Below are positions 39,847 to 51,870 of a stretch of DNA of 64,000 bases, piece after piece (position 1 is the first letter of the stretch; the number at the start of each line of letters is the position of its first letter). The stretch spans positions 62,001 through 126,000 of the forward strand of contig NZ_FOHV01000001.1 of the NCBI RefSeq assembly GCF_900111395.1, read 5' to 3'. Source of the stretch: Thorsellia anophelis DSM 18579. Lineage in GTDB: Bacteria > Pseudomonadota > Gammaproteobacteria > Enterobacterales > Thorselliaceae. The notes beneath the pieces are model-generated. The model worked only from the letters and a program-made list of their open reading frames with translations. It ran no database searches and was not told where the DNA came from. The position numbers and the translations under genes are program-made.

Positions 39847-41583
39847 ATGACCAAATTACCTTGGCAGCAATTAATGCCAGAAACTGAAACTTTCGAGCAG
39901 TATTTAAGAAAAAGCCCGGAACCAATTACTTCGCTTGTTGACTTACAACCAAGATATACAAATGCACTATCGTTGTTTTTACATGCAAATTCCCCATTTG
40001 ATATTTTATTGACCCATTGCGATGAATCTTATACTTCATTTCAATTAGTTGAATCATTAGTTAAAGAATTATCAAAAGAGATATCTCTACCACCAGTAAC
40101 TTTTAAAGGCGATTATGTAAGTCAGGGAAATGTTTACCGTTTTGATAAGACAATTGATGGATTATTTAACGCGACGGAGAATTTAGTATTTGATACATGG
40201 ATTGAAATGAATTCTTTATTTGGAACGGTTTATCAACATAATGGAATAGTTCATCTTCAGCCTGGCCGCATTCATCAAGTTAATGGCGGCATATTAATGT
40301 TGAGTGCAAACGCTATTTTATCTCAGCCTCTGATGTGGTTTAGATTACTTAAAATTATTGAGACAGGTCAATATGAGTGGCTAAGTAATGATGATAATAG
40401 ATCTCTTCCTGTCTGTATTCACCCGATGCCAATGAAAATAAAACTTATTATAGTCGGTGATAGAGATAATCTTGCAGAATTAGAAGAAATGGTACCTGAT
40501 TTGCACCAAATTTCAATTTATGGTGAGATAGAGCACTCGCTCACTCTTATAGACGAAACGACTTTTGTACAATGGCAGAGTTATTTAGTTGATATTGCCT
40601 ATAAATTCTCAGGCATGACGATTGCAGATGACGCTTGGCCAGTTTTAATCCGCCATGCTGCAAGGTATAACGAAGATAAGTTAAACTTACCCTTAAGTCC
40701 CTTATTTTGGCAAGGATATTTTAAAGAGGTCAGCTTGTTTTCAGATGATAATATCTGTAATCAAATTGCCTTAGATACGCGAGCTGAGGCAAAATTATAC
40801 CGAGAGAGTTACTTGCTAGAACGTATTTATGATGAGTTTGAATTAGACCAAATATTGATAGACACTGAAAATCATGTTGTTGGCCAGATCAATGGTCTTG
40901 CAGTTTTAAGCTACCCAGGCCATCCTAGAGCAATAGGTGAACCATCACGTATTACTTGTATCGTGCATTTAGGGGATGGTGAAGTAAATGATATAGAAAG
41001 AAAAGTTGAATTAGCTGGCAATATTCACGCAAAAGGGCTACTGATTATGCAGGCTTTTTTATTATCTGAATTGAATTTAAATCAGCAATTCCCACTTTCA
41101 GCTTCTATTGTTTTTGAGCAATCTTACTCCGAAGTTGATGGAGATAGCGCTTCATTAGCTGAGTTATGTGCGTTAATTAGTGCCATTTCAGAAGTGCCTA
41201 TTAATCAGCAACTCGCTATCACAGGCTCAGTCGACCAATTTGGAAACGTACAACCAATAGGTGGAGTGAATGAAAAAATAGAAGGCTTTTTTACTGTGTG
41301 TGAACGCCGAGGATTAACTGGCTCGCAAGGCGTCATTATCCCTGCTTCAAACCAAAGGCATTTATCGTTAAATGATGAAGTAATTAATGCTGTTAAAGAA
41401 GGTCAATTTCATATCTGGACTGTTGAGCATGCTAGTGAAGCAATTGAATTATTGACCTCAGTTAAGTATAGGGAAGAATCATCAGAAATAGATCTCATTA
41501 CGCTCATGCAAAAACGCATCTTGCAAAGTATTGATACGGTAGACGAAACCCCGTGGTATAAAAGATTATTAAGATTGAGTTAA
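39847..41583 (+). CDS. ycbZ: Lon-like protease family protein YcbZ/LonH
   Basis: Relative of Lon protease with a C-terminal Lon-type Ser/Lys peptidase domain. The Ser sits in SYSEVDGDSASLAEL and the Lys in PIGGVNEKIEGFF. The N-terminal ATPase-like region lacks a recognisable Walker A motif, as in E. coli YcbZ, so it may not hydrolyse ATP. About 578 residues from the ATG at 39847, whose product begins MTKLPWQQLMPET like YcbZ; a TTG at 39823 would add eight residues and cannot be excluded. fabA follows after 90 bp, the same pairing as in E. coli. Natural substrates are not known to me. Confidence 0.9.
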   Translation: MTKLPWQQLMPETETFEQYLRKSPEPITSLVDLQPRYTNALSLFLHANSPFDILLTHCDESYTSFQLVESLVKELSKEISLPPVTFKGDYVSQGNVYRFDKTIDGLFNATENLVFDTWIEMNSLFGTVYQHNGIVHLQPGRIHQVNGGILMLSANAILSQPLMWFRLLKIIETGQYEWLSNDDNRSLPVCIHPMPMKIKLIIVGDRDNLAELEEMVPDLHQISIYGEIEHSLTLIDETTFVQWQSYLVDIAYKFSGMTIADDAWPVLIRHAARYNEDKLNLPLSPLFWQGYFKEVSLFSDDNICNQIALDTRAEAKLYRESYLLERIYDEFELDQILIDTENHVVGQINGLAVLSYPGHPRAIGEPSRITCIVHLGDGEVNDIERKVELAGNIHAKGLLIMQAFLLSELNLNQQFPLSASIVFEQSYSEVDGDSASLAELCALISAISEVPINQQLAITGSVDQFGNVQPIGGVNEKIEGFFTVCERRGLTGSQGVIIPASNQRHLSLNDEVINAVKEGQFHIWTVEHASEAIELLTSVKYREESSEIDLITLMQKRILQSIDTVDETPWYKRLLRLS

Positions 41584-41673
41584 AAATAGAGTTTCAAAGT
41601 AAAAAAGTAACATTCGAGAGGAGTAATGCCTCTAATAACGTTTAGTTTATTAAAATAATAAGGAAATGATCCA

Positions 41674-42204
41674 ATGACAGAGCAACAGCCTATCAGACAA
41701 AGTTCGTATAATAAAAAAGAGTTAGAAGCATCAGGACGTGGAGAGCTATTTGGTAAAAATGGTCCCCCCTTACCATCAGGTAATATGCTAATGATTGATA
41801 GAGTAATTAGTATGAGTGAATCTGGTGGTAAATTTGATAAAGGTTTTATTGAAGCAGAATTAGATATTGACCCTAAATTATGGTTCTTTGAATGTCATTT
41901 TACCAATGACCCTGTCATGCCAGGTTGCTTAGGCCTAGATGCTATGTGGCAATTAGTTGGGTTTTACTTAGGGTGGCTAGGTGGAGAAGGTAAAGGTCGT
42001 GCTTTAGGGGTGGGTGAAGTTAAATTTACAGGTCAAGTGCTTCCAACCTCTAAAAAGGTAACGTATAAAATTCATTTTAAAAGAGTCATTAACCGCAGGT
42101 TAATCATGGGAATTGCTGACGGTGAAGTATTTGTTGATGGTAAGCTTATTTATGAAGCAACTGATCTAAAAGTTGGGTTATTTAAAGATACTGAAAATTT
42201 TTAA
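41674..42204 (+). CDS. fabA: 3-hydroxydecanoyl-ACP dehydratase/isomerase FabA
   Basis: Introduces the cis double bond at the C10 stage of fatty acid synthesis. 176 residues with hot-dog fold. The catalytic His is in [14 protein letters not shown] and the Asp in [37 protein letters not shown] is the typical N-terminal region. AAGGA lies about nine bases before the ATG. No FabR-like operator was recognised upstream. Confidence 0.98.
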   Translation: MTEQQPIRQSSYNKKELEASGRGELFGKNGPPLPSGNMLMIDRVISMSESGGKFDKGFIEAELDIDPKLWFFECHFTNDPVMPGCLGLDAMWQLVGFYLGWLGGEGKGRALGVGEVKFTGQVLPTSKKVTYKIHFKRVINRRLIMGIADGEVFVDGKLIYEATDLKVGLFKDTENF

Positions 42205-42304
42205 ATGCTATGTTAGCAGGTAAATAGTTATAGAATTATTTTTAATAAAAACTTAGCCTAATTTTTACTGGTTAAGTTGCCGTTATCCCCTAGCTTCAAT
42301 GAGT

Positions 42305-42365
42305 AAACTGACATTCCTGTTTTTTTATTAAGGAGACCTGTCAGTTTTAATCTACTATTAAGGAG
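42305..42365 (+). promoter_or_regulatory. Inverted and direct repeats in the pykA leader
   Basis: Arms aaactgaca (42305-42313) and tgtcagttt (42339-42347) form a 9-bp inverted repeat. The sequence tattaaggag occurs twice, at 42326-42335 inside the loop and at 42356-42365 as the pykA Shine-Dalgarno region. The layout suggests a structured leader or an operator, but the role is not established. Confidence 0.4.
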
Positions 42366-42372
42366 TTGATAA

Positions 42373-43815
42373 ATGTCGCGTTTAAGAAGAACTAAAATTG
42401 TTACCACTTTAGGGCCTGCAACAGATAAACCAGGTATCTTAGAAGGTATTATCAAGTCGGGAGCGAATGTTGTAAGGTTAAATTTTTCGCATGGTAAAAG
42501 TGAAGACCATATTTTAAGAGCTAATCAAGTTCGTTCATTAGCTAAAAAATTAGGGGTGCATGTTGGTATCCTTGGTGATTTACAAGGTCCTAAGATTAGA
42601 GTTTCAACATTCAAAGACTCGAAGGTTTTTTTAGAAAAAGGTAAAAACTTTTTACTTGACGCAGCATTACCTAAAGGCGCAGGGGATGACAAACAAGTTG
42701 GGGTAGATTATGAAGATTTACCTAAAGATGTCGTGAAAGATGATATTTTATTATTAGATGATGGGCGTGTTCAGCTTAAGGTGTTAAAAGTTGAAGGCTC
42801 TAAGGTTTATACTGAGGTGACTGTTGGCGGGTTTTTATCTAATAATAAGGGCATTAACAAGCTTGGTGGCGGATTATCGGCAGCCGCTCTAACAGATAAA
42901 GATAAAGAAGACATTTTAACCGCAGCTAAGATTGGGGTTGAATTTCTAGCGGTTTCTTTTCCAAGAAATGGTGAAGATCTGCATTATGCTCGTCGTTTGG
43001 CAAAAGAAGCTGGGCTTGATACCAAAATAGTCGCGAAAGTTGAGCGTGCTGAGACAGTTGCGACTGTTGAAGCTATGGACGATATCATTCATGCGGCTGA
43101 CGTAATTATGGTTGCCAGAGGCGATCTTGGCGTTGAGATTGGTGATGCATCTCTTGTTGGTATACAAAAAGAGTTGATTCGCCGCGCCCGAGTGTTGAAT
43201 AAAATTGTGATTACTGCAACTCAGATGATGGAATCGATGATAAGTAGCCCGATGCCGACCCGTGCAGAGGTTATGGATGTAGCTAATGCAGTGCTTGATG
43301 GTTCAGATGCTGTAATGCTTTCAGGTGAAACTGCGGCAGGTGATTACCCGATTGAAACTGTCACTTCGATGGCAAATGTCTGTTTAGGCGCAGAAAAAGT
43401 GCCTAGTATTAATATTTCAAAGCATCGTTTAGATATGACATTTGATTCAATCGAAGAAATGTTAGCGATGTCTGCTATGTATGCTGCTAACCATTTAAAT
43501 CAACTTACAGCAATTGTTGCTTTAACCGAATCAGGAAGTACAGCACGTTATATGTCACGAATCAGTTCAGGCTTACCTATTTTTGCAGTTTCTCGACACG
43601 AAAAAACGCTTAACTGCTGTGCATTATATCGGGGGGTTCAGCCAATTTTATTTGATGATCCTAACAAAGGCTTAGGGGTAGAGGCGACTAAAGCAGTTAT
43701 TAATCATTTATTGAGTTTGAATGTGATAAAACTAGGTGATAGATTATTATTTACTCAAGGCGATCAGGTGGGTCAAATTGGTAGTACAAATACGCTTAGA
43801 ATCATTCAAGTTTAA
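42373..43815 (+). CDS. pykA: Pyruvate kinase PykA
   Basis: Converts phosphoenolpyruvate and ADP to pyruvate and ATP. 480 residues, the length of PykA rather than PykF, and the text is close to PykA throughout ([44 protein letters not shown]). Active-site Lys lies in [10 protein letters not shown], metal ligands in [12 protein letters not shown], and the [10 protein letters not shown]-type region reads [16 protein letters not shown] precedes the ATG. Together with pckA at 46.5 kb it flanks the PEP node in this region. Confidence 0.96.
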   Translation: MSRLRRTKIVTTLGPATDKPGILEGIIKSGANVVRLNFSHGKSEDHILRANQVRSLAKKLGVHVGILGDLQGPKIRVSTFKDSKVFLEKGKNFLLDAALPKGAGDDKQVGVDYEDLPKDVVKDDILLLDDGRVQLKVLKVEGSKVYTEVTVGGFLSNNKGINKLGGGLSAAALTDKDKEDILTAAKIGVEFLAVSFPRNGEDLHYARRLAKEAGLDTKIVAKVERAETVATVEAMDDIIHAADVIMVARGDLGVEIGDASLVGIQKELIRRARVLNKIVITATQMMESMISSPMPTRAEVMDVANAVLDGSDAVMLSGETAAGDYPIETVTSMANVCLGAEKVPSINISKHRLDMTFDSIEEMLAMSAMYAANHLNQLTAIVALTESGSTARYMSRISSGLPIFAVSRHEKTLNCCALYRGVQPILFDDPNKGLGVEATKAVINHLLSLNVIKLGDRLLFTQGDQVGQIGSTNTLRIIQV

Positions 43816-43960
43816 CAGTTAATTTTGACTAAATTTGCAGTCATCGCACTGCTATTGATGTTTTTTAGTAAAATGAGATTTTTATTGATGTCTGCTGATT
43901 ATCTCTATTTTTCAGCAGACAATTATCGTTTACAATAGTCTATATTAGTGGTACTTTTAT

Positions 43961-46441
43961 ATGTCAACACTGACAACTTCAACTATAACAGGTAAAAAAT
44001 ATAGTTTTTACCGATTATTAAATATACCTGTTAACTGGTTTGTTAAAAGCAAAGCCATTCCACAAAATCCTATTAGCGAACTATCTATTGATTTATCTAA
44101 ACCAATATTATATGTCTTACCCTACCATTCTAAAACAGACTTATTAGCACTAAGGCAGCGCGCTAAATTTTTAGGATTACCCGATCCACTTGAAAACAAC
44201 CAAATAGAGGATCAGATACTTCCTAGGTTTGTATTTATTACAAATGGACTCAATCTCATTCCAACTGATAGCAAAAACCAATCAGCTAAAATTTTTCATG
44301 CTTACCTCTCATTACATAATGAATTTAGCGAATTAGATGTGCAGATGTTGCCCGTATCTGTATTATTTGGTCGTTCTCCTGGTCGAGAAGGCGCGAAACC
44401 TACACCAACACTTAGGAAATTAAATGGATTTCAAAAGTTTTTTGCAACTATTTGGCTAGGAAGAGACAGTTTCGTTAGATTCTCAAAAACTGTTTCTTTA
44501 CGCAATATGGCCGATGAGCATGGAACAGATGAAGTAATTGCTGAAAAATTAGCAAGAGTCGCAAGAATGCATTTTGCTAGGCAAAAAATGGCAACAGTTG
44601 GGCCAAGACTACCTTTAAGAAAAGCCATGTTTGATAAATTGCTTGCCTCAAAAGCAATTGAAAAAGCGATTGAAGATGAAGCTAAACAGAAAAAAATCAG
44701 TATAGAAAAAGCAAGAAAATCTGCTCATGATATGTTAGAGGAAATTGCAGCTGATTTTTCCTATGAAATGGCAAGAATAACAGATAGGGTATTGAGATGG
44801 ACTTGGAATAGATTATATCAAGGTATCAATGTTCATAATGCAGAAAGGATAAGACAATTAGCACATGAAGGTCATAGTATTGTGTATGCTCCAAGCCATA
44901 GAAGTCATATGGATTACCTTTTATTGTCGTATGTACTCTATCATCAAGGGCTGATGTTGCCACATATTGCAGCAGGAATTAATCTGAATTTTTGGCCTGC
45001 AGGTCCAATTTTTAGGCGATTAGGCGCATTTTTCATCCGTAGAACCTTCAAAGGTAATAAACTCTATTCGACCGTTTTTCGTGAGTATTTAGGTGAATTA
45101 TTTGCTCGTGGTTATTCTGTTGAGTACTTTATAGAAGGTGGACGATCGCGCACAGGTAGACTTTTAAATCCTAAGACAGGCACGCTTGCAATGACGATAC
45201 AAGCTATGCTCAGGGGCGGTTCAAGGCCTATCACAATCATTCCAGTTTACATTGGATATGAGCATGTTATGGAAGTGAACACTTATGCTCGAGAATTGAG
45301 AGGAGCCACAAAAGTTAAGGAAGGGTTTTGGTCAATGTTAAGTGGTCTTAGAAAGCTGCGTAATTTAGGGCAAGGTTATGTGAATTTTGGAGAACCAATT
45401 AGTCTTGTCAATTATTTAAATCAACAAGCACCTGATTGGAGAGATTATATTGATCCGCTTGATGCGCCAAGACCTTCTTGGTTAACTCCAGTATCCACTT
45501 CTATAGCTGATAGAATTATGGTGAGTGTGAATAATGCCGCTGCACTTAATGCAATGAATCTTTGTGTGACAGCTTTATTAGCATCAAGGCAAAGGGCACT
45601 TGCTCAAGATCAATTAATTGAACAAATTGCAGTTTATATCGATTTTTTCAAACATGTTCCTTATCATAAGGATATGACGATTCCAACAGAATCACCTGCT
45701 ATTTTGCTCGAGCATGCCATTTCGATGCAAAAATTTGTGATTGAAGAAGACAGCCTGGGTAAAATTATTGTTTTGCCTAGGGAGCAGGCGGTCTTAATGA
45801 CTTATTATAGAAATAATATTCAACATTTATTTGCACTGCCAAGTTTAGTTGCGAGCATTATTTTGCATCATAAAAATATTGAATTTCAACGGTTATTAGA
45901 AAAAATCACCCTGTTATTCCCTTTGCTTAAGGCTGAGTTATTTTTATCTCAACAAGAATCAGAGTTATCCTCGCACATTCAATCAATTTTAAAAGAGTTG
46001 AGCCGTCAACGTCTGATAAAACTTAACCCAGATAATAATCACTCTTCTTTGCATCTACCCAGAATTAGGGCATTGCAATTATTTGCAGCCAGTTCTAGAG
46101 AAACGCTTCAACGTTTTGCGATTACGATGTCGTTACTCACTAATGATCCTCAAATTAGTCGTAATGAATTAGAGAAAAGTAGCCGTTTAGCTGCGCAAAG
46201 ACTTTCTATCTTGCATGGCATTAATGCACCGGAATTCTTTGATAAGGAAGTATTCAGTACATTAGTTAATACACTTAGAAAGTTAAACTATATTAATGAT
46301 TATGGCGATGCAATTGTCCAAAACACTCAAGCTGTCTATGATATTTTAGGTGAACTCATTTCTCCTGAGATTATTGCAACTATAGAAAGTGTCGACGAAG
46401 AACCGCCTGAAGAAGAAATTGGTATGGTTGATTTACATTAA
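43961..46441 (+). CDS. plsB: Glycerol-3-phosphate acyltransferase PlsB
   Basis: Inner-membrane-associated enzyme of the first acylation of glycerol-3-phosphate in phospholipid synthesis. 826 residues, near the enterobacterial length. The acyltransferase blocks are clear: block [15 protein letters not shown] (HX4D), block [11 protein letters not shown], block [19 protein letters not shown] and block [13 protein letters not shown]. Long N- and C-terminal regions are typical. It converges with pckA and shares a hairpin with it. Confidence 0.97.
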   Translation: MSTLTTSTITGKKYSFYRLLNIPVNWFVKSKAIPQNPISELSIDLSKPILYVLPYHSKTDLLALRQRAKFLGLPDPLENNQIEDQILPRFVFITNGLNLIPTDSKNQSAKIFHAYLSLHNEFSELDVQMLPVSVLFGRSPGREGAKPTPTLRKLNGFQKFFATIWLGRDSFVRFSKTVSLRNMADEHGTDEVIAEKLARVARMHFARQKMATVGPRLPLRKAMFDKLLASKAIEKAIEDEAKQKKISIEKARKSAHDMLEEIAADFSYEMARITDRVLRWTWNRLYQGINVHNAERIRQLAHEGHSIVYAPSHRSHMDYLLLSYVLYHQGLMLPHIAAGINLNFWPAGPIFRRLGAFFIRRTFKGNKLYSTVFREYLGELFARGYSVEYFIEGGRSRTGRLLNPKTGTLAMTIQAMLRGGSRPITIIPVYIGYEHVMEVNTYARELRGATKVKEGFWSMLSGLRKLRNLGQGYVNFGEPISLVNYLNQQAPDWRDYIDPLDAPRPSWLTPVSTSIADRIMVSVNNAAALNAMNLCVTALLASRQRALAQDQLIEQIAVYIDFFKHVPYHKDMTIPTESPAILLEHAISMQKFVIEEDSLGKIIVLPREQAVLMTYYRNNIQHLFALPSLVASIILHHKNIEFQRLLEKITLLFPLLKAELFLSQQESELSSHIQSILKELSRQRLIKLNPDNNHSSLHLPRIRALQLFAASSRETLQRFAITMSLLTNDPQISRNELEKSSRLAAQRLSILHGINAPEFFDKEVFSTLVNTLRKLNYINDYGDAIVQNTQAVYDILGELISPEIIATIESVDEEPPEEEIGMVDLH

Positions 46442-46458
46442 GTGGGACGTAATTTTAA

Positions 46459-46495
46459 ATATACCCCGTTTTAGTGTAGTCTAAAGGGGGTATAT
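46459..46495. terminator. Shared terminator between plsB and pckA
   Basis: ATATACCCC (46459-46467) pairs with GGGGTATAT (46487-46495), with inner pairing TTTTAG/CTAAAG. It lies between two convergent genes, 17 bp after plsB and just beyond the pckA stop. There is no strong T-run on either side. Confidence 0.6.
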
Positions 46496-46501
46496 CCTAT
46501 A

Positions 46502-48124
46502 TTATAGTTTAGGTCCTGCATTGACTAATGCTTTACCTTCATCAGTGTCGGTAAAGGCATTAAAGTTTTGGATAAAGAGGTTTCCAAGCATTTTAGCATT
46601 TTCGCTCCATTTATTAGGATTGTCATAGCTAAGCCTTGGGTCAAGTAGTTTACTCTCTATACCTTCAAGAGATTTTGGTATTTTTAAATTAAAAATTGGT
46701 AAAACTTCATCCTCAGATTCATCTAATTCTCCGCTTAAAATAGCATCAATGATTGCTCGTGTGACCTTAAGCGAGATTCTCTTACCTGTACCATCCCATC
46801 CCGTATTCACTAAATAAGCCGTTGCATTGGCATTGTTCATCCTATTAACCAATGTTTTTGCATATACTGTTGGATGCAAACTTAAAAATGCTGCGCCAAA
46901 ACAAGATGAGAATGTTGGCGTTGGTTGGGTAATTCCGCGTTCTGTTCCAGCTAATTTTGCAGTAAAGCCAGATAAAAAATGATATTGAGTTTGTTCAGGT
47001 GTTAACTTCGATACAGGAGGAAGGACTCCGAAAGCATCAGCCGTTAAGAATATTACCTTTTTTGCATGACCTGCTCGTGAGCTTGGCTTAACAATATTTT
47101 CAATGTGATAAATAGGATAAGATACGCGTGTATTTTCTGTTTTGCTTGCATCATTAAAATCAATTTTACCATTTGAGTCTACAACAACATTTTCTAATAA
47201 TGCATCTCGCCTAATTGCATTAAAAATATCAGGTTCAGCTTCTTTTGATAATTTAATGGTTTTTGCGTAGCAACCGCCTTCAAAGTTGAAGACGCCGTCA
47301 TCATCCCATCCGTGCTCATCATCACCGATAAGTAATCGTTTTGAATCTGTTGAAAGCGTAGTTTTTCCTGTACCAGATAGGCCAAAAAATAGTGCGACAT
47401 CTCCTTTTTCTTTACCAACATTAGCTGAGCAATGCATAGATGCTATCCCTTTTAATGGTAAGAAATAGTTCATCATTGAAAAAAGGCCTTTTTTCATCTC
47501 CCCACCATACCAAGTCCCTCCAATCAATTGCATGCGCTCAGTAATGTTAAAAGCAATAAAGTTTTCGGAGTGTAGTTTATGTTTTTGCCAGTCTGTAAAA
47601 GTTGTTTTAGCGGCATTTAGAACAGTAAAGCCTGGTGTGAACTCTTCTAATTCCTTATCAGAGGGTCTAATGAACATATTTTTGACAAAATGAGCTTGCC
47701 AAGCGACTTCAGTAATGACTCGTACTGAGAGCCTGGTATCTGGATTAGCGCCGCAGAAGCAATCAACAATATAGAGTTTCTTATGGTTAAGTTGCTTAAT
47801 TACTGCATTTTTCATAGCATGCCAAGTTTCTTGTTTGATGGGCTTATTATCATTTTTACCTTGTGTAGACCACCAAAAAGTATCATGTGTCAGCTCATCA
47901 TCAACAATGTATTTATCTTTGGGAGATCTACCTGTAAAGATACCCGTATCAACGTTGACTGCATCAAGCTCTGTTAACACAGCTTTTTCATAGCCTTGAA
48001 GATGTGTCGCTGTTTCATCAATGAAGAGTTGTTCGTAACTTGGGTTGTAGGCTATATCTATAGTTTGAGTAATGCCTAATTGAGCTAAAGCAGATTTAAT
48101 CTTATCCAAAGATTGAGGTGTCAT
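46502..48124 (-). CDS. pckA: Phosphoenolpyruvate carboxykinase (ATP) PckA
   Basis: Interconverts oxaloacetate + ATP and PEP + CO2 + ADP. 540 residues, the usual length. Kinase-1a motif [11 protein letters not shown], metal-binding [21 protein letters not shown], the N-terminal [13 protein letters not shown] and the adenine-region [13 protein letters not shown] are intact. In E. coli pckA is next to envZ; here it has moved 30 kb away, beside plsB. In anaerobic gut bacteria this enzyme often runs towards oxaloacetate and succinate (established in relatives, inferred here). Confidence 0.98.
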   Translation of the reverse strand: MTPQSLDKIKSALAQLGITQTIDIAYNPSYEQLFIDETATHLQGYEKAVLTELDAVNVDTGIFTGRSPKDKYIVDDELTHDTFWWSTQGKNDNKPIKQETWHAMKNAVIKQLNHKKLYIVDCFCGANPDTRLSVRVITEVAWQAHFVKNMFIRPSDKELEEFTPGFTVLNAAKTTFTDWQKHKLHSENFIAFNITERMQLIGGTWYGGEMKKGLFSMMNYFLPLKGIASMHCSANVGKEKGDVALFFGLSGTGKTTLSTDSKRLLIGDDEHGWDDDGVFNFEGGCYAKTIKLSKEAEPDIFNAIRRDALLENVVVDSNGKIDFNDASKTENTRVSYPIYHIENIVKPSSRAGHAKKVIFLTADAFGVLPPVSKLTPEQTQYHFLSGFTAKLAGTERGITQPTPTFSSCFGAAFLSLHPTVYAKTLVNRMNNANATAYLVNTGWDGTGKRISLKVTRAIIDAILSGELDESEDEVLPIFNLKIPKSLEGIESKLLDPRLSYDNPNKWSENAKMLGNLFIQNFNAFTDTDEGKALVNAGPKL

Positions 48125-48453
48125 AAAATATCCTTAAATTTTTGTTGTTAAATGAGTGTGAGGTAGATTAAAAAATAAGCGTTAGCAGTGTGTAAGATAT
48201 TAAACAATTTTACTTTAACATTGATCACGAATTTAACAAAAAAGTATCTTTTTTATGATGATTACATAGCGCAAATTAACAATTAAGTTTATTGAGGTTT
48301 TTAATAGGGTAAAGAGTTCATGATATTGGCTTGCAAAATAAAAATTACGAGTTATTATGCTATTGCTTTTATTTGTAAGATGTTGATTTAAATTGAATAT
48401 ATATAGTTAATTTTACATTGTTTTAACTTACCTAAGGAAGGGTTTTATTGTAT
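48125..48453. other. pckA-regulator divergent intergenic region
   Basis: About 330 bp, AT-rich, between two divergent genes. No reading frame or strong palindrome. It should hold both promoters; I could not mark boxes with confidence. Confidence 0.5.
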
Positions 48454-49107
48454 ATGATGATTAAAAATAATTTTATAGGAATTGTCGATGGTCATAACAC
48501 TGTAATAACACTATTGAGTCCTTTTGCATCAAAAAATCAATGGCAATTTCAAACCTATACAGATATGCAAGCAGTTAAATTATGTTCTTTAAAGAAAACG
48601 AGCTTAATTGAAAAACTATCCTGTTTAATCATTCAAGTAGAATCTTCTATTAATTATATTAATGCATTAGAGTGGCTAAAATTAAATCATAGATTAATGC
48701 CGGTTATCGTCATAAGTGAAAAAGCCACAGCAGACTTATGCAGACAAGTATTTAAGCTTGGTGCTTTTGAATTTTTAACTACTCATAGCTCACCATCACA
48801 ATGGGTTGATTCAATTAATGAGGCAATTCTTCACTACGAGCGAAATTGTGACTATTTTGCTTACCAACGCCGCTGGCAAGCGATACTACAAAAATTATCA
48901 ACACGAGAAAAAGATGTTTTGTGCCATTTAGTACAAGGTAAAACGAATAAGGAAATTGCCAGCCAACTCTTTATTTCTCCAAGAACGATAGAAACCCATA
49001 GAGCAAATATTTTTCAAAAATTAGAAGCGCCTAATTTAGCGCAAATTATTAAAACTTATTATTTAGCAGAGGCCTATCACTTATCGTCATCACATCCTTA
49101 TGTGTGA
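48454..49107 (+). CDS. LuxR/FixJ-type regulator with degenerate receiver domain
   Basis: Two-domain response-regulator-like transcription factor. The C-terminal LuxR helix-turn-helix (about 148-205) is standard: LSTREKDVLCHLVQGKTNKE, IASQLFISPRTIETHRANI. The N-terminal half aligns with a FixJ-type receiver, but the phospho-acceptor Asp position reads Gln (CLIIQVES, Gln61), the acidic pair reads VDG rather than DD, and the conserved Lys reads Thr (FLTTH). Only the Ser88 position is kept. It therefore probably does not use phosphorylation. Start ATG 48454; a TTG at 48448 with AGGA upstream is an alternative. No sensor kinase is adjacent. Target genes are unknown. Confidence 0.85.
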   Translation: MMIKNNFIGIVDGHNTVITLLSPFASKNQWQFQTYTDMQAVKLCSLKKTSLIEKLSCLIIQVESSINYINALEWLKLNHRLMPVIVISEKATADLCRQVFKLGAFEFLTTHSSPSQWVDSINEAILHYERNCDYFAYQRRWQAILQKLSTREKDVLCHLVQGKTNKEIASQLFISPRTIETHRANIFQKLEAPNLAQIIKTYYLAEAYHLSSSHPYV

Positions 49108-49360
49108 TGTACATTAAACAATAAATGACAAGTAAAGTATATTTTTTCAAAATTTCAAACAATTGAATGTAATCATGCGATCATATTTTTTCATGTATTG
49201 AGCTAATTTATTTATTTTTGGTAAAAATATTGCAAAATTTTCCAGAAAAATGATAAATCGTGCGTAAAATACTTTTATTGCCCTGTTAATTGGTTATACT
49301 GCAAGTAGTGAATTTATTACTTTAAATACGCAATATATGATAATCAAAAAGGAAAACAAG

Positions 49361-51838
49361 ATGTCAAATGATCCATTTTTTGAAAGAGAGGCTCAAAAAT
49401 ATGAGTCACCTATTCCAAGTAGAGAATATATTTTAGATTTATTAGAAAAACGCAAAAAACCTGCCACGCGTGAAGAACTTGAGATTGCCTTAGAATTAAA
49501 AACTGAAGAAGAAATTGAAGGGTTAAGGCGCAGACTGCGCGCTATGGAGAGAGATGGACAATTAATTTTTACTCGCCGCAAATGTTATGCCCTACCAGAT
49601 AAAATCGATATGGTTCGTGGTACTGTAATAGGCCATAGAGATGGATATGGTTTTTTAAGAGTGGAAGGTTTAAAGTCAGATTATTACCTTTCGAATGAAC
49701 AAATGCGACTAACCATGCATGGTGATATTGTATTAGCTCAACCAATGGGAGAAGACCGTAAAGGCCGTAAAGAAGTCCGAATTGTTAGGGTATTGACCCC
49801 TAGAACAGGACAGATTGTTGGTCGTTATTTCACTGAAGCAGGCATCGGATTTGTCGTGCCAGATGATAGTAGGTTACATTTTGACATTCTTATCCCTGAC
49901 GGACAAGTTGGGGGTGCAAGAATGGGACATATGGTAGTGGTTGAAATTACACATCGTTCAACACGCAGTTCTAAAGCGATTGGTAAGATTACCGAAGTAC
50001 TTGGCGAAAAAATGGGTACAAGTATGGCTGTTGATATCGCCCTTAGAACTCATGATATCCCGCATGTTTGGTCAGCTCAAGTTTTAAAAGAACTAGAAGG
50101 TATTAAAGAACACGTACCTGAAAAAGCCAAAGCAAATCGAGTGGACTTACGACAATTACCACTGATTACGATAGATGGCGAAGATGCTCGTGATTTTGAT
50201 GATGCTGTTTTTTGTGAAAAGAAAAAAGGGGGCGGGTGGCGTCTTTGGGTGGCTATCGCAGATGTGAGTTATTATGTCAGACCAGGCACGGCTTTAGATA
50301 AAGAAGCGAGGAGTCGTGGTACCTCTGTTTATTTCCCATCACAAGTTGTTCCTATGCTACCAGAAGTACTGTCTAATGGATTATGTTCACTTAATCCACA
50401 AGTTGATAGATTGTGTATGGTGGCAGAAATGACTATTTCGGCGCAAGGTAAACTCTCAGGGTATAAATTTTATGAAGCGGTCATGAGTTCACATGCTCGC
50501 ATGACGTATACAAAAGTTTGGGAGATTTTGCAAGGTGATGAGACTTTACGTCAGCAATACAAAGCAATCATCACTCCTATTGAAGAATTACATAATTTAT
50601 ATAAAACGCTCGATAAGGCTCGTGAAGAACGTGGTGGTATTAGTTTTGAAACGGATGAGCCTAAATTTATTTTTAATGCTGAGAAACGCATTGAGCGTGT
50701 TGAAGCTGCTGTTCGTAATGATGCACATAAACTTATTGAAGAGTGTATGATTTTAGCTAATATTGCTGCGGCAAGATTTGTAGGTAAGGCGAAAGAACCT
50801 GCTCTTTATCGAGTACATGACACGCCAAGTGATGAGCGTTTAGCGAATGTCAGAAGTGTTTTATCTGAGCTTGGTATTACTATGCAAGGTGGTAATAAAC
50901 CAACACCTAAAGATTACGCCGATGTGATGGATGCAATCGCAGATAGACCGGATCATGAGATGCTTCAAACTATGCTATTAAGATCAATGAAGCAAGCTGT
51001 CTATGATCCAGATAATCGAGGTCACTTTGGATTGGCACTTGAATCATATGCACATTTTACTTCTCCAATTAGACGTTATCCTGACTTATCATTGCACCGC
51101 GCTATTAAATATCTTGTTGCTAAAGAAAATGGTAATGCAGATAAAGCCAGCGCGACAGGAGGATATCATGGTACGCTTGATGAATTTTTATTATTAGGTG
51201 AGCATTGCTCAATGACCGAAAGGCGTGCTGATGAAGCAACCCGAGAGGTGGCAGACTGGCTTAAATGTGATTTTATGCGTGATCATGTCGGTGAAGTGTT
51301 TACGGGCATTATTTCGGCTGTGACGGCATTTGGTTTTTTTGTGCGTTTAAACGACTTATTTATTGATGGACTCGTTCATGTTGCTACATTAGATAATGAT
51401 TATTATCAGCATGATCCTGTAGGACAAAAATTGGTTGGAGAAAATGCAGGGACAGTTTATCGATTAGGTGATACAGTTGAAGTTAAAGTTGAATCAGTTA
51501 ATATGGATGAACGTAGGATTGAGTTTACGCTTATTTCCTCGACTAGAAGTAAACGTAATCCTGGTAAGACAGAGAAAGATCGTATTAAAAAAAGCGCTCA
51601 AGCAACGGATAGGCGCTCTGCTGGCAAAGCGACAAGCGCTAAAAAATTAGCGGCTGATCCTAATTTTGAACCTAACGAAGTTTTTAAATCAGAGGGTAAA
51701 AAAAATAAAGCTGCGTCAAAAAAGACAAACACACCAAAAACAAAAACGAATAAGAAAGCGACTACCAAAAAAGAGAGCTCCAAGCCTTCAGGAAAAAAAG
51801 AGGTGAAAAAATCCTCAGGTCGTAAGCAAAAAGATTAG
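49361..51838 (+). CDS. rnr: Ribonuclease R
   Basis: Processive 3'-5' exoribonuclease of the RNB family that degrades structured RNA. About 825 residues: N-terminal helix-turn-helix, two cold-shock domains ([17 protein letters not shown]), the RNB catalytic domain with acidic site [30 protein letters not shown], a C-terminal S1 domain ([20 protein letters not shown]) and a Lys-rich tail of about 90 residues. The ATG at 49361 has AAGGA seven bases upstream; an earlier ATG at 49337 is less likely. rlmB follows, as in E. coli. Confidence 0.97.
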   Translation: MSNDPFFEREAQKYESPIPSREYILDLLEKRKKPATREELEIALELKTEEEIEGLRRRLRAMERDGQLIFTRRKCYALPDKIDMVRGTVIGHRDGYGFLRVEGLKSDYYLSNEQMRLTMHGDIVLAQPMGEDRKGRKEVRIVRVLTPRTGQIVGRYFTEAGIGFVVPDDSRLHFDILIPDGQVGGARMGHMVVVEITHRSTRSSKAIGKITEVLGEKMGTSMAVDIALRTHDIPHVWSAQVLKELEGIKEHVPEKAKANRVDLRQLPLITIDGEDARDFDDAVFCEKKKGGGWRLWVAIADVSYYVRPGTALDKEARSRGTSVYFPSQVVPMLPEVLSNGLCSLNPQVDRLCMVAEMTISAQGKLSGYKFYEAVMSSHARMTYTKVWEILQGDETLRQQYKAIITPIEELHNLYKTLDKAREERGGISFETDEPKFIFNAEKRIERVEAAVRNDAHKLIEECMILANIAAARFVGKAKEPALYRVHDTPSDERLANVRSVLSELGITMQGGNKPTPKDYADVMDAIADRPDHEMLQTMLLRSMKQAVYDPDNRGHFGLALESYAHFTSPIRRYPDLSLHRAIKYLVAKENGNADKASATGGYHGTLDEFLLLGEHCSMTERRADEATREVADWLKCDFMRDHVGEVFTGIISAVTAFGFFVRLNDLFIDGLVHVATLDNDYYQHDPVGQKLVGENAGTVYRLGDTVEVKVESVNMDERRIEFTLISSTRSKRNPGKTEKDRIKKSAQATDRRSAGKATSAKKLAADPNFEPNEVFKSEGKKNKAASKKTNTPKTKTNKKATTKKESSKPSGKKEVKKSSGRKQKD

Positions 51839-51870
51839 CTTCTTTCTTATACAATGTTTGTTCACATTTC

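Noticed and set aside
41600-41673. FabR or FadR operator upstream of fabA
   Set aside because: Only a 5-bp AGAGG/CCTCT stem is present; it does not match either operator consensus.
48190-48260. CRP-like half-site upstream of pckA
   Set aside because: Only one half-site (CGTGATCAA) is visible; the second arm is too degenerate.
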